A DNA stretch of 64,000 nt from Epiperipatus broadwayi (lineage: Eukaryota > Onychophora > Udeonychophora > Euonychophora > Peripatidae): assembly GCA_028023455.1 (NCBI GenBank), contig JAQFVV010000111.1, positions 4,027,416 to 4,091,415 of the forward strand, read 5' to 3'. Both the position numbers and the translations under genes were made by a program. Below the pieces are notes generated by a model. That model ran no database searches. It was not told where the DNA came from and was given only the letters and a program-made list of their open reading frames with translations. Shown here piece by piece: positions 48,088 through 61,826 of this stretch; position 1 is the stretch's first letter; each line of letters starts with the position of its first letter.

Positions 48088-48575
48088 TTGGAGTGCTTTT
48101 GGTAGAAATAACTTGATATTGAAAGGAAATATGCCTATGTTTTTGAAAAGGAAAGTTATTAATGTGTTTTACCAGCTCTTAGTTATGGATCTGAGAAGAG
48201 GAATACAGAGACTTCAGACCACTCAAAGAAGTATGGAGAGATGCATGTTGGGAGTAACAAGAAGAAATCAGAAATGCAATGTATGGGTAAGAGAACAAAC
48301 AGGTGTTACTGACCTCATTGAAAAAATTAAAAGATTGAAGTGGAGTTGGACTGGACATAATGCTAGAAGAGATAACAACAGATGGACAATTGAAATCTTA
48401 AACAGGATTCCAAGAGATTGTAAAAGACTGAGAAACAGATCACATGTGGGATGGATGAATGGAATAAAGTATGCAGGAGTGATGTGGAGAAGAAAAGCTA
48501 AAGATGGGAGAAGATGAATTGAACTTGGAGAGACCCTGCAGTGTATTAATAATGGTTGATGATGACTGATGACTA
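48088..48575 (+). pseudogene. LINE family 2, 5'-truncated 3' end
   Basis: The reading from 48113 keeps the C-terminal domain in one frame for 134 residues: RLQTTQRSMERCMLGVTRR, VREQTGVTDLIEKIKRLKWS, WTGHNARRDNNRWTIEIL, then IPRDCKRLRNRS. It ends with an ATTAATAATGG and TGATGATGACTGATGA tail. 5' truncation is normal for LINE insertions. The RT core is absent. This copy is better preserved than the long copy at 20.5 kb and shows the family consensus best. The minus-strand ORF 48268-48579 is its shadow. Confidence 0.8.
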
Positions 48576-49328
48576 TCATTGTGATATTAATTGGAATTTC
48601 AAATTATATACTTTCTTACTTCTTTATTGTATTTATAAGATAAGTGATAACAACTGATTTTATTATACCACCACCAGTGCTGATTGAATTTTATTTATTT
48701 TTTGATATATTATAATTTCATAATATTTGATTAAAGATAATTACTGTTTGATTAATATTTATTTTTTAAATCTTTTTTATTAGCGTGAAAGCATTTTTTA
48801 TAGATATTTTGACACACAAAGTATTCTAGCATTTGTAGTTTTCAAATTATATATGCTTTAAATCAGAATTTAATGAGAATATAATAAAATTATGAATAAA
48901 AATGTAATTTAAAAACTTAGTTACAATAAATTAGAAATTAAGAACAAACACCAACATAATATTTCAATATAATAATATCCTTTGTTTTCTTAGTTTGTTA
49001 AGGTAATTACTATATTTTCTTAGCCTTAATATTTCCTTGGTATTTCCATTTTTTGCAACATGCATTTTTTATAATATTGTTAAATATAAAGTTATTGTAA
49101 AAACTGGGTCTCAAACAAAATTCTGTAAACATTTAATATAGCATCTTAATAATCAAACATGTTAAAGTTGCAAAACCTTTTTTAGTTATTTTTTTTTTCT
49201 TGCCATATTCAGCAACTTTACTCATATTATCTCTTGTGAATTTCAGCATACTTAGACTAATTTAATAATAAGGATAAAAAACAGATTTTCTGTATTATTT
49301 TGTTTATTTCCAATTCATGTACTTGTTT
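48576..49328. other. AT-rich sequence, nothing recognised
   Basis: Featureless AT-rich DNA. Confidence 0.45.
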
Positions 49329-50167
49329 CATTGAAACAGGGGTGGGCAACTGCTGGCCCATGGGCCACAACCAGCCTCTCACTGTGTTGAATCAGGCCCA
49401 TCTCATAAATGTCTAAAGATAAAAGATCCATACCTGACTATATTCACTGTAAAACACAATCTCTAAGCCTATCACTCACATGTTCATATAACATTAACTT
49501 TATCCTAATGCCATGAGAAGTATAAAATTCTAATTATAAAAATGTATCACACTTGCAAAATTTAATTATAACTTATGGGAGCAATATAACACAAATAACT
49601 TTGATTTCGGTTTTTAAAGAATACTTCTATGCAGTCAGATTATTTTTTCCTAATTATTATTGCAGCATCAATCAAACGAAGTTCCTTTGGATTTTTCTTA
49701 GTGAAAAAAATAATATAGGTGCATGATAGTTATGCCTTTTCTAATTATTACAATTTTTAATTTAATATAATTTATAGCCCATAAATGAACCAATTAAAAA
49801 AAAGAAAAATCGAAGCTGAATGCTGTATTTTCAATAATAATTGGACATTCAGATTTTTTTTTTACAAATATAGATAATAAAGCTGTTTGTTTGAAACTAT
49901 TTTTGTTTTTAAAGAATATAAGGTTTTTTTCAACAAAACATTTCGTAAAATATAAACTATCTATAATCGATTCCTATTTTAAGTCATCAAATATTGCATT
50001 TACTTTTTAAAAAAAATACATTGATAATTTGATAATTCAAGTAATATAATATTTTTAGGATCTGCTTTTTTTTTTGCTAAAATGTTCAATCTACTCCGGC
50101 TCCCGTTATGATACAAAAAATTTATTCAGTCCGCTGATGAAAGAAGTTGCTCACCCCTGCATTAAAA
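49329..50167. mobile_element. Nonautonomous hAT transposon with 8-bp TSD
   Basis: An 823-bp element (49337-50159) has inverted ends CAGGGGTGGGCAACTGCT and AG(A)AGTTGCTCACCCCTG, matching at 16 of 18 positions. It lies between 8-bp near-repeats CATTGAAA (49329-49336) and CATTAAAA (50160-50167). CAGGGGTGGGCAA ends and 8-bp duplications are hallmarks of hAT elements. The interior is AT-rich with no transposase ORF, so it needs a transposase in trans. Confidence 0.85.
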
Positions 50168-51141
50168 CATTACTCCAGACAATTTAAAATAAAAATAATA
50201 ATTTACACAATTTAATAATTTTTGTTTAAAGAGAAAATATATTTTCATTAAAAATGTTCTCAAATTTTTGTTTTAGTTAGGATCATTTTGTACTACTAAT
50301 TTATAAATTAATATTTTTCAAAATATTATATCTCATTTTTGTATCTATCCAATTTCACTTGGTACAGTTGTTTATAGACCAACAATATACACATACCTTT
50401 CAAGCAAATTATTTTCAACAGACAGATGGAAAGTTTAAATACCTAATAAGCATTCTAAAATATTTGGCCTGAATATTATAATATAATTTAAAGTGTGATA
50501 TCATAGTATAATATGATTCATAAAATAACCAATGTTTTACTCTGCTTCCAATAATTTAAGATACTCAATACACACATAAGAGCAAGTACAACTTTTTTAT
50601 TTACAACCCATGTTTCAGCTACTATAAAAAATATACAAGAAAGAAATCATCTATGTTTTGTGTGTGTGATTGGAATTGTAAATCTGATGGAAATCAACAT
50701 AAATACATTTGTTTATGTATATAAGGAAGTTTACACTTTGAAGTCAAATAATGTTTTCTAAATACTTGAATACATTTGGGATGATTATTTTAACATATTT
50801 TTCAGTTGTTTGAATGTTGTCCACTGGATAAGAATAGTTTTACTTCAAAGACATATTAGCAGATGACCAACGATTTATTAATTCTTAGTAAGGATTAAAA
50901 TGATTTCTGGAGTAAATAGATGTATTCGTATAAGGACAAATATAAATTTTTTATATAGTATTTAAATTGTTTATTACAGAAGAAAATATTTTTAGTAACT
51001 TTTATAAAAAAAAGTTGGTTAGTGTCATTTAATGCAAATATAGAATAGTGGATTCAAAATCTGAAAATCTTAGGATAAGAGCTCAAATGCATTGCTTCTG
51101 ATGCTTGAATATTCTATGAATTTCCAAGTGACAGAATTTGA
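50168..51141. other. AT-rich sequence, nothing recognised
   Basis: Featureless AT-rich DNA. Confidence 0.45.
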
Positions 51142-52700
<1,559 letters not shown>

Positions 52701-52880
52701 TTATCACCATCATCAACCATTATCAATCCACTGCAGGATGAAGGTCTCTCCAAGTTCAATCCATCTTTTTCAATTTCTAGCATCTCTTTTCCACATCACC
52801 CCTGCACACTTTCTTATTTCATCCATTCATCTCACATGTGGTCTCTTTCTGGGTCTTTTACAATCTCTTGGAATCCAACT
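52701..52880 (-). mobile_element. LINE family 2, antisense 3' end fragment
   Basis: On the minus strand it matches the last 170 bp of LINE family 2, with CTGCAGTGGATTGATAATGG and a TTGATGATGGTGATAA tail. It is 5'-truncated and very similar to the fragment at 12.6 kb, so the family amplified mostly as 3' ends. Confidence 0.8.
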
Positions 52881-55000
52881 TAATCAAATATAAAACAATA
52901 AATATAACAATTAGAACCTGTTTATTTTAAACGAAAAAATTAAATAAAATTACAGGAAGTAAAATGTTATACTTCAATTGATATAGTCTACATAAATAAT
53001 TAATAATTGAATAATAAATCGGAAATTATTGTTTTTAATCAAACCTAAAGCATATTATTATCATAATAATAATGATGATGATGGTAATAATTTGGTTGGA
53101 TGACGTCTTCTGTGCCATCTATAATTAAATTAATTTTGACAAGCATAACTGCAAATACGCAAAAAATTAATCCTACTTATGTTGAACCGGATGTTATCCG
53201 CTTCAAAGGCAACCATCAGAAAATCAAAACTAAAATGTATATTTTTAGAGATTTTAAAACAAAGAGAACATCGGATTTAAAAAATGTGTATTTTTTTATT
53301 ATTTATTTATAGATTATAAATGGAAATTGTAAAAACATTTTAATTTAAAAAAAAAAAGTTTTAACTTTTCTTTTGTTTGTTTCTTTGAATCTATTTTTTA
53401 AAAAGCAGAAACTCATTTTCTAATTTGAAAAGTGGGATTAAAAAAAAAGTAAACACATAATAAAAGAGTGACCAGGTTAAAATCCTAATTAAGATCTAAT
53501 AAAAGGTAAAAGACTAACCCTGCAGAGATAACTATTTTATATAAAAACTCCGAAACTTTGATTGAGATGATTATAACTTTTATATTCGCTAAAGGCAGAC
53601 TACTATTATAACTTTTATATTCAATGATGGTGAACTAATGATGTCATATACTGCTGATATAGATTTTTATATTTGTTGCTTGGCAACTGCTAAAGGAAAC
53701 CACTCATTTATAATGCAGAAACTACCTACCTTGAAGAATCAGATTAAAAATATGCACTGGTAAGCTACTAAAAACAAACACCAGAGCTCAAAATTGTGAC
53801 ATCATGAACATGCCCTAATGTTCTAGTCCAGAACTCATTCTGAACATGATCTTTGCCTCCCCCCCCAACCAGATTACTGAAGATCTAAAACTTTGTGATA
53901 AACTAGATAGACATAATCTGTGCTCGCATCGCTGGAAGAAATCAGCTGGACAGAACATTACACTTTAAAAGTAAACTGAATATTTTTTATTTTAACCTGG
54001 GTGAAACCTTTAGAATTTTATGAACATATGATAGGCAAATTCATAATAATTTTTGTATTATTAATATTTCTTTTATGCATTTGTGTAAAACCTAAAAATT
54101 GTAGATAATTAAACTAATATTTTCTTTTGTCAATTTATTGGAGAGTGTAGTGTGAGTTAATATTTTATACTCAATTTATTTCTTTATTATTAGTAGTAAC
54201 TATTGTTAAAAGCTTTGGAAAATAATAGTAGTTTTCCTTTTTAGACCACCTTTTTATTTAAGAGTAAATTAGTTCAATAGAGTTTGCATTTTTTACAAAT
54301 CATAAATCTTTTGGCTAGCAATTTATTGATTATATAGTTTTATTTTATTAAACCATAGAGAATTTGTTTCCTCTATTTTGGATTATGTAAAATCATAACC
54401 TTTTTTCTTTGCTTGTAGGGAGTTAACCTTAAGAGTCATAATTGTAATGACTTCTTATGATTGTTTGCAAGCAAATGACATTCTTGTTTGTGCTGTTATT
54501 TTCATGGTGTTAAAAAAAGCTCACTTTGTGCTGTTAATTGACTTCCATACCAGATCTTTGTTTTTTAAATCTCTAAATAATGGAAAGTAGAATTTGTGTA
54601 GATAATTTGTTGGCAGAAAGATATTATAAATCCCATTAATGCTTAGGTAAAAAAACAAAATTATCTGTCAAAGTATTTGATATACCATAATATTCACTTA
54701 CACTTGCTGACAAAGAATGTTGGGGAATTTAGGTCAAACTTTTATATTTTGTTTGACCAACATTTTTTTTTTAATTCATTAAAACTTAAAAATTATTTAT
54801 AATTATTTTTGCCTGAGGGTTGTTTATGTGTTCTGTTATCTGAACAATATTTTAGATCTCTTTCTCTCCCTGAGTCTAGCTGGAAGCATTTATCATCATT
54901 AACTATTTGATCACTGTGAATTAAATTTTGTAGGTTGACAATGTCCTCCTAGCACCATCAGTGTTCAAAATAAATGGAGTATCCAATACAATATATAGAT
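52881..55000. other. AT-rich sequence, nothing firmly recognised
   Basis: The ORF at 53100-53312 (70 aa) has slightly mixed composition but no known domain. Short repeats of ATAACTTTTATATTC occur near 53.57 and 53.61 kb. Confidence 0.4.
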
Positions 55001-56155
55001 CAGGGCTGGCCAAACTTTTAGATGTTGGGAACAGCTTTTTTGATGAAAGTGTATCTGAGGGTGACTGCATTTTCTCAGGACTTTGAACTAGAAACCAGAA
55101 AAATTTTGCACCCTTTATCAGCCATTTTTGGTAGCATTTTCACTATTTTATGCTTATTTTATTGTAAATTTGTAACTTTATAAGTATTTAAATTTTAATG
55201 CCAAAAAAATCTGCTATTGACAATACTTTTCACAAAAAATCAATTTCTGATAGTTGTCTATTACATATAGTCCTACCTTTTTTTCTTATAAAGTTCCACA
55301 AAGCACTGACTGTCAATTTGCACCATTGTGCTCCAGGTATTTCTAACTGTCAAAGTCAGAAATCAAACCAAAATGTTTTATGATTTCATAATAGATTTTG
55401 AGCATAAAGAAGCATATTTCCATAATTTTTCATATTCATAATTAAGTTTTTACATTAATTTACTTAACTTTCATATGAAAAGTTTTAAATTTTACAAGAA
55501 TAATCAAGGAAAATTGAATAACACTGGACTGCTATTCAAGACAAATGAATAATGTTGACAGCTATTGCTTTTGCAATAAATTTTGAACATAAATAAATAT
55601 ATTTCTCATAATTTTTTACAGTCATAATTAGTTTTTACATTAATTTACTTAAATATAAACTTTGATTTGAAAATTTTTAAATCTTACAAGAAAAATAATC
55701 AATGGAAAGTAAATAGTGCTTGACTGCTATTCAAGACAAGTGAATAACATTGATAGTTATTTGCATATAAATGACATTCAATGTTATCTGGCAAAAGAAA
55801 ACTATTTTTCATAAATATTTATTGATTTTATGATTACTTTTTATATTATATTGACTAATAGTGTGTTAGATTTAGATTTTTATTTAAAATATTTAATTTT
55901 AGATGAAGAAAAAAACAACAGAAGTGAATAATCAGCTATCATAATTTGTAAGCCATAATAAATCACCGACATTTTTATGTGTATGATTGGTGACCATTTT
56001 GCTTATGTTTTTCTTCAGTTATTAATATTATTTTAAATCTTTCATTACATTTAACCAATTTGAATGTAAAATAATTCCATTTTTCAGATGCCAAATTAAA
56101 ACAATTCTGATTATTGTACATTAATATATTTCAGAAAGGAAGCTGGCTAGATCTG
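55001..56155. mobile_element. Possible hAT-like element, degenerate ends
   Basis: It starts CAGGGCTGGCCAAACTTTT, a start typical of hAT families, after an AT-rich flank. A partly matching inverted end, AGCTGGCTAGATCTG, is at 56141-56155. No 8-bp duplication is clear. The interior contains a dimer of about 185-bp units. No transposase was seen. Confidence 0.4.
55390..55765. repeat. Imperfect tandem dimer of about 185 bp
   Basis: Units starting AATAGATTTTGAGCATAAA (55390) and AATAAATTTTGAACATAAA (55575) share later blocks, including TTTTTACATTAATTTACTTA and GACTGCTATTCAAGACAA, in the same order. Confidence 0.75.
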
Positions 56156-56649
56156 TATTTAACAAATAAAATCAGTAAATTTTTTACTCAATCTGGCCAA
56201 TAAGAATATTCATCAAACAAAAGTTAAATTACCTCAGCTCCCTCTAGTATTATAATTTGTCCATGTTGTTTTATAAAATATTTATTAAACTACAATTTTA
56301 AATTATCTATAAATAATTATTTTCTAAAGCTGGTTCTGAATTTAAAAAAAAAAATCAAGAAAAAAAAAGGAAACTATTGTTTTAAAATTAAATTAAAATA
56401 AATTAGATGCAAATTTTACAAAAAAAAAAAAAAAAATTATGTGGTCATTTTCCGGAGATCTTGCTGTCGATGTTTTGGACATACTTGACATAGACTAATA
56501 AAAAAACTAATTCAGTCTATAATTATAGCAGCAAAAAGACAAATTATTGGAGATGTTTATGTAGTTCAGTCAATATGCTTCTAATGCATAGCTCTCAGTG
56601 CTGACCCTTAGAATATTTACTTTAGTATAATGAGGTAGATGTGAACAAA
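56156..56649. other. AT-rich sequence, nothing recognised
   Basis: A-rich stretches only. Confidence 0.45.
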
Positions 56650-57063
56650 TAAATCTCATTATAAGCTAATAAACATCACATGATCACAATTTTTTATGCT
56701 TGCTCTTAACTGTTATTAAAACAGGCAAAACTCTCTATACATATTGCCACTATATAAGCTGATGAGCTTGGATTGAAAATGTTATGGTGTTTTCAATTTA
56801 AGTCTCAGTTTTGTAGTTAAATAGAGATAAAGGTGACTGCTAGAGGGTTTCATTGGATCCTAAGATCTAGGTGCAGGGCTCTCAGATCCAAAGCTACTGC
56901 TCACTGATGAAGACCACAAGCCAGAAACTAGTCTGTCGATATTGGATGAGTTGGCACTATATGAGGATTTTATGCACAAGCCTTCTGGCATCCATTGATT
57001 ACTCTGGTTTGCACTGAGTGGCAATATGTATAGAGAGTTTTATCTGTTTTAAATCTCATTATA
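56650..57063 (+). mobile_element. Class 2 HHR retroelement with 14-bp TSD
   Basis: The 386-bp body (56664-57049) lies between perfect copies of TAAATCTCATTATA (56650-56663 and 57050-57063). It begins with a TCACATGATCAC block shared with the 27.0-kb copy. Long near-terminal inverted repeats follow (AAAACAGGCAAAACTCTC-TATACATATTGCCACT and its complement). The interior carries a hammerhead motif at 56886-56947. No protein is encoded. The 14-bp duplication and structured interior fit a nonautonomous retroelement, not a short-TSD DNA transposon. Confidence 0.75.
56886..56947 (+). ncRNA. Hammerhead ribozyme, class 2
   Basis: In order: outer stem I ATCCAA (56886-56891), inner CA, intact core CTGATGA (56904-56910), 13-nt stem-loop II (56911-56923, stem GAC/GCC with one A-C mismatch, loop CACAA), GAA (56924-56926), palindromic helix III ACTAGT (56927-56932), C17 (56933), inner TG and outer TTGGAT (56942-56947). 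Cleavage is predicted after 56933. Compared with the 5.2-kb motif, helix III changes from ACCGGT to ACTAGT and stays palindromic, and stem II changes at paired positions. The core is intact, but weak stems II and I may limit activity. Confidence 0.65.
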
Positions 57064-59586
57064 GTTATAATAAATTATATAATATTAAATAAATATAATA
57101 TTTTGGAATGATGATTTTTCAAGCACAGATTATTATGAAAATCAATTAACAATATAAGTTTAGAATATCAGGAATAAATATTGTAGATAGAGTTTTGCTA
57201 TTTCTGCCATAAAAATAAACAAAAAATGAATCAAATGGGTGTATTGCTTAGGTGTTCGTAAGACATTCAAGTGGGAGAAATGGCAAAACTGGAACTGATC
57301 TGGGGATCTTACACCACAGAAACTGATAATCTATGACTGCACTAAACTAATCAGTCCATAAAATAAAAAGTTAAAATACACACACACACAAAGAAAATTC
57401 CATGACTGTTTTAGTAATAAAACTAACAAAATAGTATCTAAAATGTACTATAGCAATGGTAACATTAAAATAAAATAAATTGAATTTTTTCAACAAGTAA
57501 AATAAATGTAGGAAAGTGATAAAAAAAATTGTTAATAAAATTATATACATGCTTATTCCAATATTTTCAAAGCCAATAGATAAAAAAGTTATATCTGAAT
57601 TTCATACATGTTTTATTAATTGAAGTATTATACAGATATTTCAATTAGATCTGATTAAAGAATGTTATTTTATAAACATTTTAGAAATACCTCAATCTAT
57701 ATGTAAAACAAAACTAAATTATCATGTAATAAAAAGTTTCTTAAAAAAATGTTAAGGTTTGAAAAGTGACTTTGGGTGAATAATTTAATATAAAATTAGC
57801 AATTGTTTTGATTAAAGAATTTTAATAAATTTTTTCATATGAAAGTTACCATCAAAGTTGCTTCTCTTTTAAAAATTTCTATTGATTTTTTATTTAATCT
57901 TTGTTGCTAATACATCTAGATAGGATACTGATCAATTCTATATTGTCATCATTTATTCATAAATGGAAAATGGGTGTCATAGATTATGAATATTGCGTTA
58001 TTATATTATCCTAATCATTTCTTACATAACTACTGTGTGAATTATTTACTTTCACATATAGTTTCCTTAGACTTTGCATCGATTTCATAAAGTTTTTGGG
58101 TTTCAAGAAAAATTAAGTACTTAGGTTTAAATAAACTAAATGTAATTTAATTCTTGATTCACACTAAATAGAATCTTTATGTTATAGAGTTTTAAAGTAT
58201 CCTATAATATTTTCAGTTTCATTTCTACAACAATCAGAAGCTTAAATAACTATTGTTTTTTTTCTTCAATTTTGAAATCAGTCTATTCATTTCATTATAG
58301 CATGAAAAAGAAAAAGATGGCTGCTATATAAATAAATATATTAGTTCCAACATTGAATTTTAATCTTTATTAATTAAAAAAAAAAGAAACAAGTTTAAGA
58401 GTGGTGATAATTTGGAACTATATAATCTGGTCTCCATTAGTTTATAGGAACTGCTTTTTAGAAACGTATGAAAAAGTAAAAAAAAAAAGATACTTTTCTT
58501 GACATGAACCTTTCTAGCCCAAAGAATTAACAAAAAAAATGGATTTGGTAAAGATCTGAGATTTATAAAATATGTAAACACTTATATAAGATTTAATTGG
58601 CAGAAATTTGAACCCAGACTTTCAAATTACATCTGCTTTAAAGTATATATATTGTGTTTAAAATTATATAAGATTTATACAAATGTGTAAGCAAATTAGC
58701 ATGGATATAAAATTCTAGTTTTTTTTTTTTTTTTTTTTTTGGTAAAATATTTGTACTAGATTACCATTAAAGAAAAATCAATAAAAGAAGTAGCCAATAA
58801 GCTAGTCAAATGCCAGATAGGAAAAGTTTTTTAACAGTTATATATTGTCATTTTATCTTTATCTAAGAGCATCTAGATCCATATTTATTTCAATGTCATC
58901 TGCCTAGCTAATTGGTAAATACTGGCTATTTTAAAGCAGAATGTGCTTAAAATTTTTAATATATAATATATATGCATTAGAAGTGATTAAATTCTTGTTT
59001 CATTTAAAAAAAAAATATTATTATTCTATTCCCAGAGCGAATTTCGTTCCCTTTATGCTATAGATTCATATGCAAAACATTAATGAAATTATACTTTAAA
59101 AAAAATCCATTAAAATTTTTCTGATAGAATAATATATATTGTTTTGATTATCGAAAATATTTTTTTAAAAAAAATAAATAAATAGAAAACTACTAAAAAA
59201 ATAATTTCCAAAAAATAACTGAAAAAAAAAGTCTTTTATCCATCTATTTTTTTGCAATAAATGCTTTTTGAAATAAAATGCAATTAATTTTTTTATATCC
59301 AATAATTTTCACTTAACGTTTTTTCTCTTTACTCACTTTCACTAATAATGCAGTTAATATTTGTTTTACAGTTCTGTCGATTATCTTAAAGTTTCTTAAA
59401 AAAATTAATTAAAAAATATTCTTTAAAAAAGATATTTTTATTAACTAGCTATGTTAATTTACTGAAACTTTTAAAATTGTATTTTATATGATTTTATTAA
59501 TGTTTATTTTAAATTTTAAAGTGATCGTTTAGATTTTATATGCTTAAACATTAATGAATTTTATTTTATTGTCATAAAAAATCTTT
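57064..59586. other. AT-rich sequence, nothing recognised
   Basis: About 2.5 kb of AT-rich DNA with homopolymers, including a T run near 58.72 kb. Small ORFs are low-complexity. Confidence 0.45.
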
Positions 59587-59672
59587 GTTTTTTTTTTTCA
59601 TATGTCATAGCATCGGCCGGGACGCGAACCCACAAATGGCGGCTGCGATACCTCTCGGCTAACAACGCAAGA
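59587..59672 (-). mobile_element. tRNA-derived SINE copy 3
   Basis: The minus strand reads TTGTTAGCCGAGAGGT (box A-like), then GTGGGTTCGCGTCCCGG (box B-like), then the family tail CGATGCTATGACATATG and an A run (T run on the plus strand, 59587-59598). The anticodon-arm region is shorter than in copy 1. No clear target duplication was found. Confidence 0.7.
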
Positions 59673-60615
59673 CGTTGTGAACAGACTATGAAAGATTAAC
59701 AAATGAATTTTTAAAACGTATATGTACAGGTCTTCAGTAGAAATTAACTTTTAAAATAATTTAGATTTTAAGTAATGACAATTGATTTCACCTGCTACGT
59801 TTTATACAATTTACTTCACTTACTACAGTTCTATTATTAATTAGTAAAAGACGTCAGTGAATTTTATCAACTTTCTTTACAACTCCAGCAAGAATTAGAT
59901 AGAATTGTAAAACCAACAAAATTGCTTTTTCGAAACAAAAAGCATTTTTTTAAAAAAAAAAAACATTAAGAATAAACATATATACTAAATCAGGTAGATT
60001 GGGTATCTTTATAAATAACAGGCTGCGACGGTAAATGACCATTTTGAATTTGCTTGGTGGTCAATTTAGGATAGAGTTGATGAAAGTGATTTAAGAATGT
60101 TTAGTTAAATTGTCATAATGAGAAATTATATATATATATAAAATTCATCTGTGAATAATTAACAGTACTACTGTACAATAGAATACATGGATCAATGCAG
60201 ATATGTCTTTTATATCAGCTGCCTATGAAACAGTTCATTCAAACACACACACACATATTATTTATATACTTTCGAGAATCTAAACTAATTCATTTACTGT
60301 AAAGAGATGAATAAAAAGATGGAAGAACAAAGAATTATAAGTAGTAGTTTGATCTTTGATATACTTGATATTATTTAATACTAGTTTAACATTAATTTTT
60401 AAGTGGTCAGGTGATTGATTGTTGTTATTTTTGAGAAAGATATGAAAGAAATTTACAGTGAGCATTTAAAAATAACAATTTAAGATGATATGATGGATTT
60501 TTCCAGATGAATGCTTAAACCTGGAATAAAGGAAGACCAAACCATGGACTTAATCTAATATTCAATACTCATTTGATAATGACCATTTGTTTATCTAACA
60601 TTTATTATTAAAAAA
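59673..60615. other. AT-rich sequence, nothing recognised
   Basis: Includes a short (CA)n near 60245. No genes were identified. Confidence 0.45.
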
Positions 60616-61826
60616 TAGTCAATAATATGTTTAAAAATACATATATACAAGCAACAAAGCTTACAAATTATAAAATTATTATAGAAAAGCCTTTTTCGAT
60701 AAATTGTTTTTTGCCTTTTCAATATGTCATCAGAATACCACCATTTAAAGTACAAACAGCGGCATCTATATCAGTACATGAGAGAAGACAGATAAACAAA
60801 TGGATATCCGACACATGATAGATTTTTTTTCAATCCTACTACAAAATTACCATTATATATATTGAATGGATATATATCCACATATATTAATGGATAAATA
60901 ATGGATAGTTAATTAATTAATATATGTGGATATATATCCATTCAATATATATAACGGTAATTTTGTAGTAAGATTGAAAAAAATATATCATGTGTCGGAT
61001 ATCCATTTGTTTATCTGTCTTCTCTCATGTATTGATATAGATGTTGCTGTATGTATTTTAATTCATGGTATTCTGGAGTCATATTGAAAAGGAAAAAAAA
61101 AACATAATTTACCAAAAAAGGCTTTTCTGTGTGTTGTGTTTGGTCTGGATTACAGACCCAACCAACAGTAAATAATGTAAAATAATAGTGAAACAAGTAT
61201 TACAATTAATATATTTATTATGTACAAATATATACAATACAATATATACAAATTACAAGTTGAATCTTGGAGTTTAATGTAATTCTGTGTTCTGCCTGCC
61301 ACTTCCAGCCACACCTGATGGCTTGACTTATGGGTAGGGTCTATGACTCTTCCAGCTGTACAAGACAGCTTGCCTCGAGCCGAGAGTGATCTTAGCAGTG
61401 TCTGGTCTCTGTGGGACTTGCCTAGTTGTGTATATCTAAATAGTGTAGTGCTATCAATGGGAATACTTGTTGCTGTTTAGGTTAGCAGAGCTTCCCTGGG
61501 AGGATGCAAAGAGTCTGTTCAGGTTAGACACTCTCTTCCTTGATCCTCACAAAAGGCTGACTATTTATACCCAGATCCCTGACCTTATTGAAAACCTTCA
61601 AATTTAGCAAACATCATTGTTTATTGGCCTGTAATAATCATTGGCTATGTTGTTATCTATACATCAGCCTATTGGCCTGTAACAAACAATGCTTAATCCG
61701 ATCAGATAAGGAGGCATCTGGAATAGTCTACTTCTGAGAGAAGGGAGGACTATAACACTATGATAATTTTATAATTTGTAATCTTTGTTACTTGTATATA
61801 TGTATTTTTAAACATATTATTGACTA
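60616..61826. mobile_element. Foldback MITE (TA target), interrupted by a solo LTR
   Basis: A long inverted repeat: the left arm runs from GTCAATAATATG (60618) to about 60890, and the right arm ends CATATTATTGAC (61824). TA flanks both ends (60616-60617, 61825-61826). Arms are about 275 bp with a small AT-rich loop near 60890-60930. A TA duplication and palindromic form are typical of Tc1/mariner-type MITEs. The right arm is split at about 61131 by a 626-bp LTR; removing it and one target copy gives 576 bp. The ORF at 60627-60818 and its mirror at 61011-61196 are arm readings. Confidence 0.75.
61132..61757 (-). mobile_element. Solo LTR (626 bp), minus strand, 5-bp TSD
   Basis: Within the MITE arm. 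On the minus strand it starts TGTTATAGTCC and ends CCAAACACAACA (TG...CA). The flanks are CTGTG (61127-61131) and CTATG (61758-61762), a 5-bp duplication with one change. On the same strand TATAAATAG lies at 61569-61561 and AATAAA at 61219-61214, in the order expected for U3, R and U5. It is clearly less AT-rich than its surroundings. No internal region remains, so it arose by LTR-LTR recombination. Confidence 0.8.

Noticed and set aside
49337-50159. Hammerhead core near 50134 (CTGATGAAAG) in the hAT element
   Set aside because: No stem II, GAAA or helix III in the required order follows; the word is part of the subterminal hAT sequence.
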